Assembly (NCBI GenBank): GCA_900542905.1
Contig: UQPF01000003.1
Location: 122,655-186,654, forward strand
DNA length: 64,000 bases
Reading direction: 5' to 3'
From: an uncultured Collinsella sp.
GTDB taxonomy: Bacteria; Actinomycetota; Coriobacteriia; Coriobacteriales; Coriobacteriaceae
A model generated the notes under the pieces. That model made no database searches. It had not been told where the DNA came from and worked only from the letters and a program-made list of their open reading frames with translations. Positions 41,898-49,940 of the stretch are shown here, in pieces. Position 1 is the first letter of the stretch, and each line of letters begins with the position of its first letter. The translations under genes were made by a program, and so were the position numbers.

Positions 41898-42185
41898 CTA
41901 CTGAGCCATGACGTCGAGGACGGCCTTCTCGGCAGCGACGCGGTTCATGCCGGTCATGAAGGGCACGCCGCTCACGTACGGGCAGGTGAGGCCCTCGGGG
42001 GCAACGGTGGTGGCGATCAGCAGGTCAGCGCCCTCGTCGCAGTAATCCTTGGCCTCGGAGATGGCGCACTGCACGATCTCGTACTTGTCGGCGTAACCGT
42101 TGGCGTCGAGCAGGGTGGCGACCTTCTGGGCAACGAGCGTGGAAGTAGCAGCGCCAGCACCGCAAGCCAAAACGATCTTCTTCAT
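41898..42185 (-). CDS. orphan PTS IIB component, galactitol/ascorbate type
   Basis: A 95-residue IIB of the PTS_IIB (PF02302-like) fold. The phosphorylated cysteine is C8 in L-A-C-G-A-G-A-A-T-S. The segment D-L-L-I-A-T-T is the second strand. No IIA or IIC gene is adjacent: the upstream gene is divergent and the downstream gene is the VOC protein. It therefore either works with components encoded elsewhere or has a regulatory role. The start is preceded by AAGGGAGAC. Confidence 0.83.
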   Translation of the reverse strand: MKKIVLACGAGAATSTLVAQKVATLLDANGYADKYEIVQCAISEAKDYCDEGADLLIATTVAPEGLTCPYVSGVPFMTGMNRVAAEKAVLDVMAQ

Positions 42186-42348
42186 AGGTAATGTCTCCCT
42201 TCATGGTTTACTTTAGGTAAGTGTACCGCAGCGAGCGATGTCACTCGGCCTCGATGAGCTTTTATGCCAGTTTGCTTGCGCGCTGCGTATAATACATCCA
42301 GTACGTGTTGTCATACCGCTCGCTTTATGAGCGACTAAGGACCCTAAT

Positions 42349-42972
42349 ATGCCCGATTCCCGCACACTCTGGACCGCCGTCGTTATCATCTGCATCGCCG
42401 TGTCGGTGTTCTTTAGCGTCAAAAAACGCACCACGTTTAAGCGCCTGCAGCAGCTCATGGCCGCCAAGCAGTGGGACGAGTTCGATCGTTTGCTCGACGG
42501 CAAACTCACCAGCATGCTGTACCCGCGCTACAACCGCGACTACCTGCGCCTGAACTCCTATCTGCTGCGCGAGGACCACGAGCGCGCCAGCGAGATGTTC
42601 GACCTGCTGCTGGGACTCAACCTGCCCAAGATGCAGCGCGTCGACCTGGTCATTAAGGCCTTTAACTACTACGTTGGCCAGGAGGACCGCAAAAAGTCCA
42701 AGGAGCTCCTGCACGAGATCAAGGGCTTTGAGGGCGGTCAGGCCGAGGCAGTCGCGCACGAGTGCCAGCTGATGTACGACACGATGATCCTCAAGCGCCA
42801 CAACGACATTCCCGAGCTGGAACGCATGCTCGAGGAGGCCGGCGACGATAAGGTTAAGAGTTGCCGCTTGGAGTACCTGTTGGCCCTGCAGTACAAGAAC
42901 AAGGGCGACGAGGCCAAGTTTGCCGAGTACTTGGAAAAGTCGGGCCGGCACTCGATGGCTGTCAACGCGTAG
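42349..42972 (+). CDS. membrane-anchored TPR-like protein, unknown
   Basis: A 207-residue protein. One N-terminal membrane helix (about 7-25, L-W-T-A-V-V-I-I-C-I-A-V-S-V-F-F) is followed by cytoplasmic helical repeats of about 34 residues resembling tetratricopeptide repeats (for example W-D-E-F-D-R-L-L-D-G-K, D-H-E-R-A-S-E-M-F-D-L-L, G-D-E-A-K-F-A-E-Y-L). No catalytic motif is visible. It may scaffold a membrane complex. The ATG follows TAAGGACCCTAAT. It ends 31 bp before tRNA-Leu. Confidence 0.7.
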   Translation: MPDSRTLWTAVVIICIAVSVFFSVKKRTTFKRLQQLMAAKQWDEFDRLLDGKLTSMLYPRYNRDYLRLNSYLLREDHERASEMFDLLLGLNLPKMQRVDLVIKAFNYYVGQEDRKKSKELLHEIKGFEGGQAEAVAHECQLMYDTMILKRHNDIPELERMLEEAGDDKVKSCRLEYLLALQYKNKGDEAKFAEYLEKSGRHSMAVNA

Positions 42973-43003
42973 CGAACGGCTTGTGCTAGACTTCTAGTTT
43001 CAC

Positions 43004-43088
43004 GGGGGCGTGGCGGAATTGGCATACGCAGGAGACTTAAAATCTCTCGCCGCAAGGATTGTGGGTTCGAGTCCCACCGCCCCTACCA
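43004..43088 (+). tRNA. tRNA-Leu (anticodon UAA)
   Basis: An 85-nt class II tRNA including encoded CCA. The acceptor GGGGGCG pairs with CGCCCCT. The anticodon stem-loop is GGAGA-CTTAAAA-TCTCT, giving TAA. The variable arm is long, as expected for Leu, and the T arm is GTGGG-TTCGAGT-CCCAC. It is followed by a terminator at 43100, and its 3' end is duplicated at 43268. Confidence 0.96.
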
Positions 43089-43099
43089 TGTGATTGCTT

Positions 43100-43139
43100 A
43101 CGAGCCCGTGTCCCGTTGGGATGCGGGCTCGTTTCTTTT
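43100..43139 (+). terminator. terminator of tRNA-Leu
   Basis: ACGAGCCCG (43100-43108)/CGGGCTCGT (43124-43132), followed by TTCTTTT. Confidence 0.85.
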
Positions 43140-43267
43140 GGACGCCGGTGGGACTCGAACCCGCGAGGGGGCGAGCACCAGGCGGACGCGCAGCGTCCGC
43201 AGCGAGCCGACGAGGGCGCCGGCAGGCGGCCGAAGCCGGTGCGAATTTGCGCAGCAAATACGCGGAC

Positions 43268-43350
43268 GTCCCACCGCCCCTACCATATGGAGCTTTCGAG
43301 CCCGTGTCCCCAAGGGATGCGGGCTCGTTTCTTTTGGACGCCGGTGGGGC
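43268..43350 (+). repeat. direct duplicate of the tRNA-Leu 3' end plus terminator
   Basis: GTCCCACCGCCCCTACCAT at 43268-43286 repeats the last 18 bases of tRNA-Leu plus one (43071-43089). The following terminator and GGACGCCGGTGGG also repeat. The 113 bp between the copies contain GACTCGAACCC, an inverted T-arm-like word, and GC-rich palindromes. This is the layout of an attachment-site duplication or a tandem duplication. Confidence 0.75.
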
Positions 43351-43424
43351 TCTAAGCTGCGGTGGAATAGATCCTGTTTATACCGTTTACCAGCTTATTT
43401 AGGAACTATTTCACCGCAGCTTAT

Positions 43425-44426
43425 TTAGAGGGTGCTGAGAGCGGGGGTCCAGGCGATGGTGGGGGTCGCGCCGTCGAGAACCTCGTTGATGGTGGCGGCC
43501 ATGCCGGCAAGCAGGCTGTTCTCGCTTACGGTGAGCGTGTCGTAGCCGCCGGCTCGCATGAGCTCGCGGATTACCACGGCGCCAGCCAAGATCACGCCCG
43601 CGCGTTTGGGCTGCACACCCGGTAGCGCGGCGATGCTGTCCGCGTCCAGCGTGGACATGCGCTCGATAGCGGCCGAGACCTGCTCCAGCGAAAGCTCGCG
43701 CAGGTGCACGAAGCTCGAATCATACGGCTCCAGCTCGTGGACCAGAGCCACCAGCGTAGTCACCGTGCCGCCCACTGCGACCAAGCGTTCGGCGCGCTCA
43801 AAGTCGACAGGCAGACTCTCAAAGTAGCCCGCAAACTGCTCACCTGCCCACGCGGCAGCGGCAGCAAGCTCGCCGTCCGCAGGCGGCAGCGCCGAGAAGA
43901 ACCGCTCCGTCACGCGGCGACAACCGATGTCCAGCGAACGCGTGCCCTCCAGCGCAAAGACCCCACGCTCCGGCGCATAGACGCCCGTCGCGAGCTCCGT
44001 GGATCCGCCGCCCGAATCGGCAACAATGATGCGCTCGCCAGCAAAGTCGTGCGCCACGCCAAAAAACGTCAGGCGTGCCTCGACCTCGCCCGGAATCACC
44101 TGTGGCTCAAGCCCCAGATCGCGCAGGCCGTCCAGCAGCAGCGCGGCATTGGACGCATCGCGCGCGGCGCTCGTGCATGTGGTGCAGATGCACGCGGCCC
44201 CAAAGGCACGTGCCTCGTCCACAAACATGCGGCATGCGGCGAGCACGCGCTCAACGGCCGCCTCGCAAAAGCGGCCCGTCGCGTCCACGCCCTCGCCCAA
44301 GTCGGTGATCTCGGTATGCTTGGACGATTCCACGATCGCCCCGGCCTCGACCTGCGCTAACACCAGTCGCGACGACACTGTTCCCAGGTCAATCGCGGCT
44401 ACCTTATAGCGTTTGCAATCTGCCAT
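43425..44426 (-). CDS. ppx: Ppx/GppA-family phosphatase (exopolyphosphatase)
   Basis: A 333-residue enzyme of the ASKHA phosphatase family that removes phosphate from polyphosphate or pppGpp. The phosphate-1 motif is A-A-I-D-L-G-T-V-S-S-R-L (10-21). The conserved G-E-V-E-A-R-L (about 114-120) contains the catalytic glutamate. Phosphate-2 is V-A-D-S-G-G-G-S-T-E (about 133-142), and G-G-T-V-T-T lies near 214. It lacks the C-terminal HD domain of E. coli Ppx, as is usual in short actinobacterial forms. Its start is 20 bp after the stop of the DivIC-like gene. Poly-P versus pppGpp preference cannot be read. Confidence 0.88.
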   Translation of the reverse strand: MADCKRYKVAAIDLGTVSSRLVLAQVEAGAIVESSKHTEITDLGEGVDATGRFCEAAVERVLAACRMFVDEARAFGAACICTTCTSAARDASNAALLLDGLRDLGLEPQVIPGEVEARLTFFGVAHDFAGERIIVADSGGGSTELATGVYAPERGVFALEGTRSLDIGCRRVTERFFSALPPADGELAAAAAWAGEQFAGYFESLPVDFERAERLVAVGGTVTTLVALVHELEPYDSSFVHLRELSLEQVSAAIERMSTLDADSIAALPGVQPKRAGVILAGAVVIRELMRAGGYDTLTVSENSLLAGMAATINEVLDGATPTIAWTPALSTL

Positions 44427-44446
44427 TGCAGGCTCCCCTCCGGGCG

Positions 44447-45208
44447 CTATTTGCCGTTGGACACGACCGTCTGGCCCTCGACGCCGTTAAATCCAAACAG
44501 CATATCGAGCGTCTGGATGTACCACGGCGCGTCCTTGCCGACCTCTTCGATCTCTTTGGCGACTTCGCTGGCCTTCTTGGCGTTCGAGGACTTTTTGCTC
44601 GACGACGAGTCCGAATCGTCGTCCAGGCCCAGCACGTCAATCTTGGTCTCGCCGGGCATCACCAGGCCCAGGTCCTCGGTCGCCGCGTCCTTAATGCCCT
44701 CCTCTGAGAGCAGCTTGTCGACGCTTTTCTGCAGCTCGTCGTTGTACTGCTGGCGAATCTCGACCTGCTTGGCCAAGATATCGCTCGAGCGTTTGGCAAC
44801 GTAGAGGTCGCGCACGGGAAAGTACAGGCTCACGAGCACCAGGGCGACGACAATACCGATAAACAGCCCTCGCTGAGGACCGTGGGTAAAGTCGTAAATT
44901 GCCTTGACCGCTGCGTTGTCGTTGGCGTAGTGCATAAAGTCCGAGCCGGAAAGACGGCTTGAGGGACGGCGCGGCTTGTCGGACGCCTGGGTCGAAGGGC
45001 GCGACGCATGCTTGGAACGCGATGGGCGCACCGGACTATCCGAGGAACTATTTGGCTGAGCATTGGGATGCGAAGTCGCCGGCGAGCTATACCTGGAGCG
45101 ATCAGCACCAGCATAACCAGACCCGCCAAGCTGTGCGGTACGCGCACGACGAGGCGACGGCTCGCGCGAACCGGCGGAATAATACCTGTTGTCGTAAATC
45201 TGATCCAT
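44447..45208 (-). CDS. FtsB/DivIC-like septum formation initiator
   Basis: A 253-residue bitopic membrane protein. A long Ser/Pro/Arg-rich cytoplasmic N-terminus (1-110) precedes one membrane helix (about 114-131). A coiled-coil segment follows (K-R-S-S-D-I-L-A-K-Q-V-E-I-R-Q-Q-Y-N), then the conserved D-L-G-L-V-M-P-G-E motif of FtsB/DivIC. The extended tail is Asp/Ser/Lys-rich. It is expected to join FtsL/FtsQ in the divisome. The eno-(divIC)-ppx order seen here is common in Gram-positives. The ATG at 45208 follows CAAGG. Longer upstream starts lack a site. Confidence 0.85.
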   Translation of the reverse strand: MDQIYDNRYYSAGSREPSPRRARTAQLGGSGYAGADRSRYSSPATSHPNAQPNSSSDSPVRPSRSKHASRPSTQASDKPRRPSSRLSGSDFMHYANDNAAVKAIYDFTHGPQRGLFIGIVVALVLVSLYFPVRDLYVAKRSSDILAKQVEIRQQYNDELQKSVDKLLSEEGIKDAATEDLGLVMPGETKIDVLGLDDDSDSSSSKKSSNAKKASEVAKEIEEVGKDAPWYIQTLDMLFGFNGVEGQTVVSNGK

Positions 45209-45299
45209 GTGCGCCTTGTGCGGTTGAGGTTTGTTTGCGCTAAGTCCTTTAGTTATAGCACGAGCGCCCGCACCGCCTTCGCCAGCCTTTGCTCGACAT

Positions 45300-45331
45300 A
45301 AAAAAGGCGCTGAGCCGTATGGCCCAGCGCC
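45300..45331 (-). terminator. intrinsic terminator of eno
   Basis: Stem GGCGCTGGGCC/GGCTCAGCGCC with six T on the minus strand, about 75 bp after the eno stop. Confidence 0.85.
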
Positions 45332-45403
45332 CATAGTTCTTTGCGGCATCCAGCCAAGACGGGGAGGAACCGAGTCAGCCTCCCCCTCGCCAAATTCGCC
45401 CGT

Positions 45404-46693
45404 TTAGCGAATGTTGTAGAACGCGGCCTTACCGGCGTAGCGCGCGCTGCCCTCGAGCTCGTCCTCGATGCGGATGAGCTGGTTGTACTTGGCAATACGG
45501 TCGCTGCGGCACGGGGCGCCCGACTTGATCTGGCCGGCGTTAACACCCACGACCAGGTCGGCGATCGTGGAGTCCTCGGTCTCGCCGGAACGGTGGCTCA
45601 CGATGCAAGCGTAGCCGGCCTCCTTGGCGGTCTCGATAGCCTCGAGCGACTCGGTGAGCGTGCCGATCTGGTTGACCTTGACCAGAATCGCGTTGGCGGC
45701 GCCCAGCTCGATACCCTTCTTAAGGCGCTCGGTGTTGGTGACGAACAGGTCGTCGCCTACGAGCTGCACCTTGTTGCCAATGCGGCGGGTGAGCTCGACC
45801 CAGCCGTCCCAGTCCTCCTCTGCCATACCATCCTCGATGGAGATGATGGGATAGGTGTCGACAAGCTTCTCCCAGTAATCGACCATCTGGGCGCTCGTGT
45901 ACTCAACGCCCTCGCCCTTGAGCTCGTACATGCCGGTCTCGGCGTTGTAGAACTCGGTCGATGCCGGATCCATGGCGTACATGAAGTCGACGCCGGGCTT
46001 AAAGCCAGCCTTCTCCACGGCCTTGGTAATGTACTCGAACGGCTCGGCGTTGGTCTTGAGATTGGGCGCGAAGCCGCCCTCGTCGCCCACGCCGCCGCCC
46101 AGGCCGGCCTCGTGCAACACGCCCTTGAGGGTGTGGTAGACCTCGGCGCACCAGCGCAGGCCCTCGGCAAAGCTCGGAGCACCCACGGGCATGATCATGA
46201 ACTCCTGGAAGTCAACGTTGTTGTCGGCATGCACGCCGCCGTTGAGGATGTTCATCATGGGCGTGGGCAGCAGGTGGGCGTTGACGCCGCCCAGGTACTG
46301 GTACAGCGACAGGCCCGCCGACTCGGCAGCGGCGCGGGCAACGGCCAGCGACACGCCCAGGATGGCGTTGGCGCCGAGCTTGGTTTTGTTGGGCGTACCG
46401 TCGGCGGCAATCAGTGCGGCATCGACGGCGCGCTGGTCGAAGGCATCGAGGCCCACGACGGCATCGGCGCACTCGTTGTTGACGTGCTCGACGGCCTGCG
46501 AGACGCCCTTGCCCAGGTAGCGACCCTTGTCGCCGTCGCGCAACTCGCATGCCTCAAAGGCGCCGGTCGAAGCGCCCGAAGGCACCATCGCGCGACCGAA
46601 GCTGCCGTCCTCGAGCACGACCTCGACCTCTACGGTGGGGTTGCCGCGGCTGTCGAGCACCTCGCGACCGTAGACATCCAAAATGTCACTCAT
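45404..46693 (-). CDS. eno: enolase
   Basis: A 429-residue glycolytic enzyme converting 2-phosphoglycerate to phosphoenolpyruvate, the PTS phosphate donor. The N-terminus I-L-D-V-Y-G-R-E-V-L-D-S-R-G-N-P-T-V-E is characteristic. The catalytic G-D-E-G-G-F is near 205-210 and the signature segment I-L-V-K-V-N-Q-I-G-T-L-T-E (about 334-346) contains the catalytic lysine. Metal ligands in S-I-E-D-G-M and G-D-D-L-F are present. Length is typical. A palindrome and a direct repeat lie within 120 bp upstream (46743-46809). Given the sugar-PTS genes around, co-regulation is plausible. Confidence 0.97.
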   Translation of the reverse strand: MSDILDVYGREVLDSRGNPTVEVEVVLEDGSFGRAMVPSGASTGAFEACELRDGDKGRYLGKGVSQAVEHVNNECADAVVGLDAFDQRAVDAALIAADGTPNKTKLGANAILGVSLAVARAAAESAGLSLYQYLGGVNAHLLPTPMMNILNGGVHADNNVDFQEFMIMPVGAPSFAEGLRWCAEVYHTLKGVLHEAGLGGGVGDEGGFAPNLKTNAEPFEYITKAVEKAGFKPGVDFMYAMDPASTEFYNAETGMYELKGEGVEYTSAQMVDYWEKLVDTYPIISIEDGMAEEDWDGWVELTRRIGNKVQLVGDDLFVTNTERLKKGIELGAANAILVKVNQIGTLTESLEAIETAKEAGYACIVSHRSGETEDSTIADLVVGVNAGQIKSGAPCRSDRIAKYNQLIRIEDELEGSARYAGKAAFYNIR

Positions 46694-46742
46694 GTTGTCT
46701 CCCTCTCACTTGGAAACGGTTGATGCAAGCGACTGGCCGACT

Positions 46743-46809
46743 GTGCACCATTGGTGCGCCTCCGTAAGTTAGCCATGTCGCACTTTTTGCATTATGCCCT
46801 AAGTTAGCC
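46743..46809. promoter_or_regulatory. palindrome and direct repeats upstream of eno
   Basis: GCACCA-t-TGGTGC (46745-46757) resembles the palindrome at 6151-6171. TAAGTTAGCC occurs twice, at 46765-46774 and 46800-46809, 35 bp apart. These are candidate regulator sites. The rest of 46810-46960 shows nothing that I can name. Confidence 0.35.
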
Positions 46810-46970
46810 GAGGGATACATATGAATTGGAGAAATCATTCTTTGGGGCGCTTGTTTTTGCACCGAGCATTCATCTCTAGAGGTCGCCCCCCCCATTAAAT
46901 TCTTCTATCGGCATACCGTCTTTACCTGGCTTGCGAATGAAAGAGCCAATAATGTGCTTTTACATCGTTC

Positions 46971-47056
46971 AAAGTTCTGGATATCGTGCAATTCTAAGGG
47001 TCTGAAGTTCTGGATATCGTGCATAATCAGGTTATAAAAGTTCTGGATATCGTGTA
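46971..47056. repeat. three tandem 20-bp repeats upstream of DUF4143 copy 2
   Basis: AAGTTCTGGATATCGTGCA-type units at 46971-46990, 47004-47023 and 47037-47056 start exactly 33 bp apart. The core TGGATATCG contains the palindrome GATATC. The last unit ends 10 bp before the ATG. Confidence 0.85.
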
Positions 47057-47066
47057 CGAGGTAGCC

Positions 47067-48434
47067 ATGCTTAAACGAAAAGCCTATGACAAACTACTAA
47101 AATGGAAGCATGAAAACGCTGGTAAAACAGCACTTCTTATTGAAGGAGCCCGCCGCGTCGGCAAGAGCACGCTTGCCCGCACGTTTGGAGAAACCGAATA
47201 CAAGTCCTGCCTTGTCATTGATTTCTTTCAAGCACCTGCCGAAGTTAAGCAATATTTTGAGGACTATCGCACTGACTTCGACTCGCTCTTCCTCTATCTC
47301 TCGGTTTTCTATAACGTCAAACTCTATGAACACGAGACGCTTATCGTCTTTGACGAGGTCCAGATGTACCCGCAAGCACGCGGACTCATCAAGTATCTCG
47401 TTGCAGACGGACGTTACGACTACATCGAAACTGGATCCCTGCTCAGCATCAAGCAGAACATTAAAGATATCGTCATCCCATCCGAGGAAGAGTCTCTGGA
47501 ACTTGAGCCCCTCGACTTTGAGGAGTTTCTTTGGGGCATGGACGAAAAGGGGCTGGCCGATCTCATTCGCATGAGTTTTAACAAGATGAAGCCGCTCCCC
47601 GATGCCCTACATCGCAGAGCGCTCTCCCTTATGCGCGAATACATGCTCGTAGGCGGCATGCCTGAGCCGGTATCCATCTATGTTGAACAGCGCGCTTTTG
47701 CGCCCGTCGACGCTTCGAAGCGCCGAATCGTCCAGCTCTATCGCAACGATATCTCTCGTTTTGCAACCGGTTACGAATTCAAAGTCGTCTCCGTACTCGA
47801 TGGCATCCCGGGTCAGCTCTCTAAGCACGAAAAACGATTCAAGCTTTCCTCACTTGATAAAAACGCACGCATGCGCACCTACGAAGAAGCCTTCTTTTGG
47901 CTGGCAGACGCGCGAATTGCCAATATCTGCTATGCCGCAAGCGAACCGAGCGTGGGCCTTTCACTCAGCATGGAGCAAACGGCCCTCAAGTGCTACATGG
48001 CGGACACCGGCCTGCTTGTAACGCTTGCCTTCTCTGACAACAACGATACCGATGAAGACGTTTACAGGGCCGTGCTTCGCGGCGACATCGGATTGAACGA
48101 AGGAATGCTTACCGAAAACTACGTTGCCCAATCTCTAAAGGCCAATGGATACAGACTCTTCTTTTATTCCCAAAGCGGAAAGAAGGAGGGGGAGGAGCGC
48201 ATGGAAATCGACTTCCTCGTCACCCGACCCTATGTCAATGCCGCCGGAAAGCCGCGCATCAGCCCCATCGAAGTTAAGTCGCCACGCAGATACGGAACCA
48301 TCTCCCTCGACCGATTCCGCGCGCGCTTTAACAAGAAGATTGGGATGGCTTACGTGTTGCACCCTAAACAACTCGAGTGGGATGCCGAAGCACAGCTGGC
48401 ACATCTTCCGTTGTATATGGCTTTTTGCTTGTAG
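47067..48434 (+). CDS. AAA+ ATPase with C-terminal DUF4143 (copy 2)
   Basis: A 455-residue protein. Walker A is G-A-R-R-V-G-K-S-T (27-35), Walker B is L-I-V-F-D-E-V-Q and the sensor is E-T-G-S-L-L-S. The DUF4143 region has Y-M-L-V-G-G-M-P and Y-M-A-D-T-G-L-L. The C-terminus keeps a good PD-(D/E)xK nuclease-like signature, M-E-I-D-F-L-V ... I-S-P-I-E-V-K-S, so this copy may retain nuclease chemistry that copy 1 has lost. The ATG at 47067 follows CGAGGTAG and starts the AAA domain. An upstream in-frame ATG lies within the operator repeats. Cellular role is unknown. Confidence 0.88.
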   Translation: MLKRKAYDKLLKWKHENAGKTALLIEGARRVGKSTLARTFGETEYKSCLVIDFFQAPAEVKQYFEDYRTDFDSLFLYLSVFYNVKLYEHETLIVFDEVQMYPQARGLIKYLVADGRYDYIETGSLLSIKQNIKDIVIPSEEESLELEPLDFEEFLWGMDEKGLADLIRMSFNKMKPLPDALHRRALSLMREYMLVGGMPEPVSIYVEQRAFAPVDASKRRIVQLYRNDISRFATGYEFKVVSVLDGIPGQLSKHEKRFKLSSLDKNARMRTYEEAFFWLADARIANICYAASEPSVGLSLSMEQTALKCYMADTGLLVTLAFSDNNDTDEDVYRAVLRGDIGLNEGMLTENYVAQSLKANGYRLFFYSQSGKKEGEERMEIDFLVTRPYVNAAGKPRISPIEVKSPRRYGTISLDRFRARFNKKIGMAYVLHPKQLEWDAEAQLAHLPLYMAFCL

Positions 48435-48473
48435 AGACCTCTCTACGAATGGATGCCGTGAGAGACGCAGGCC

Positions 48474-49334
48474 TCACTCGCTTGCTTTTGCTTGGTCCCA
48501 CAGGTCGTTGAGTTGAGCGGTTGAGCAGGCGGCGAGGTCATCGCCCGCCTCGTGCACGGCGGCCTCCATCGCAGCCCAGCGACGGCGGAACTTTGCCGTG
48601 CTGGCGCGAAGGGCGCTCTCGGCGTCGATTCCTTCTTTGCGCGCAACGTTGACTAGGGCAAAGAGCAGGTCGCCAAACTCCATCTCGCGCTCGGGCGAGC
48701 CGGGCTCCTCGGCCTCAAACTCGGCACGCTCCTCAGCTACCTCGTCCCACACATCCTGGACCGTCTCCCACTCAAAGCCCACGGCAGCCGCCTTGCGCGA
48801 CACCTTCTGCGCCTGCATCAGCGCCGGCAGATGCGTGGGCACGCCGTCGAGCAGACCCTCGGGCGCAGCTTCGCCCGCTGCCACGGCCTTGTCCTTGGCA
48901 ACCTTCTCGGCAAGCTTGACCTCATCCCAAATCTTGAGCACCTCGTCGGAGCTCTCGGCGTCCGCATCGCCAAACACGTGCGGATGACGGCGAATGAGCT
49001 TGGCGTCGATATCGCGCGCCACATCGGCCAGCGTAAACTCACCGGCATCCGCCGCGATCTGCGCATGCAACACTACCTGCATGAGCACGTCGCCCAGCTC
49101 CTCGCGCAGGTGTGCCGCATCATCGGCCTCGATGCAGTCGAGCGCCTCGTAGGCCTCCTCGATCATGTTCTTGCCAATGCTGCGGTGCGTCTGCTCGCGG
49201 TCCCACGGGCAACCGTCGGGCTGACGCAGGCGCCAAATGGTCTGCACCAGATGCTGCAGCTCGGCCGACGCGTTGACCAGCGTGGACAGGTCGCGCGAGC
49301 CCTCGGCATTTTGCTGAGCCATATGCTCGGGCAT
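48474..49334 (-). CDS. mazG: nucleoside triphosphate pyrophosphohydrolase MazG
   Basis: A 286-residue all-alpha NTP pyrophosphatase that cleaves (d)NTPs to monophosphates and PPi, thought to remove aberrant nucleotides. The N-terminal MazG domain has C-P-W-D-R-E-Q-T-H, then E-E-A-Y-E-A and R-E-E-L-G-D-V-L-M (metal-binding E-E-x-x-E/E-x-x-D motif). The C-terminal MazG domain repeats it (A-E-E-R-A-E-F-E-A, E-M-E-F-G-D-L-L-F). The ATG at 49334 follows GGAGGAGGAC. It starts 2 bp after the yfcE stop on the same strand, so the two are one operon. Confidence 0.93.
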   Translation of the reverse strand: MPEHMAQQNAEGSRDLSTLVNASAELQHLVQTIWRLRQPDGCPWDREQTHRSIGKNMIEEAYEALDCIEADDAAHLREELGDVLMQVVLHAQIAADAGEFTLADVARDIDAKLIRRHPHVFGDADAESSDEVLKIWDEVKLAEKVAKDKAVAAGEAAPEGLLDGVPTHLPALMQAQKVSRKAAAVGFEWETVQDVWDEVAEERAEFEAEEPGSPEREMEFGDLLFALVNVARKEGIDAESALRASTAKFRRRWAAMEAAVHEAGDDLAACSTAQLNDLWDQAKASE

Positions 49335-49336
49335 GG

Positions 49337-49885
49337 TTAGTCCTCCTCCATGATCACGTGGCGGAACGCGCCGCCCTCGTAGATACCGTAGCTGTGCGAG
49401 TCGTCCTTGGGAATGCTCACGCTGCCGGGGTTGAAAAGCCACAGGCCCGGGTGCGCCTCGCTTGCCTCGTTAACCTTGATGTGCGTGTGGCCGTAGACGA
49501 GCGCGGAGCCCTCGGGCAGCGCGGGCACGTGGTCGACGCTGTTGTGCATGCCGGCGCCAAAGACGTGGCCGTGCGTCAGGAACAGCTCGCGGCCGGTCTC
49601 GTCGAACAGCGTGGCGTAGTCGGCCATGACGGGAAAGTCGAGCACCATCTGGTCGACCTCGGCATCACAGTTGCCGCGCACCGCGATGATGCGGTCGGCC
49701 AGGGCGTTGAGCAGCGGAATCACGCGCTTGGGGGCGTAGTCGCGCGGCAGGTCGTTACGCGGACCATGGTAGAGCAGGTCGCCCAGCAGGACGATGCGGT
49801 CGGGCTGCTCGGACTCGATGGCGGCGACCAGGCGCTCGGTCCAGTATGCCGAGCCGTGGATGTCGGAGGCGATGAGGTATTTCAT
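49337..49885 (-). CDS. yfcE: YfcE-family metallophosphoesterase
   Basis: A 182-residue phosphodiesterase of the YfcE/MJ0936 type. Metal motifs are S-D-I-H-G (8-12), L-G-D-L-L-Y (35-40), R-G-N-C-D (about 70-74), T-H-G-H and Y-G-H-T-H. The C-terminus has the family's F-N-P-G-S-V-S-I-P. The ATG at 49885 follows AAAGGACCACC. It overlaps no gene and leads directly into mazG (2 bp gap). The natural substrate is unknown. Confidence 0.9.
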   Translation of the reverse strand: MKYLIASDIHGSAYWTERLVAAIESEQPDRIVLLGDLLYHGPRNDLPRDYAPKRVIPLLNALADRIIAVRGNCDAEVDQMVLDFPVMADYATLFDETGRELFLTHGHVFGAGMHNSVDHVPALPEGSALVYGHTHIKVNEASEAHPGLWLFNPGSVSIPKDDSHSYGIYEGGAFRHVIMEED

Positions 49886-49940
49886 GGTGGTCCTTTCGGG
49901 TGGGGTTGATGGAGCTGGGCGTGGCGTGCCGCCGGCCGCG

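Noticed and set aside
43059..43428. Several frames of 98-112 codons over the tRNA-Leu duplication
   Set aside because: They read through the tRNA, terminators and duplicated DNA.
46971..47056. Short CRISPR-like array (three 20-bp repeats)
   Set aside because: Spacers are only 13 bp and the units sit 10 bp from a start codon, so operator or iteron repeats are more likely.
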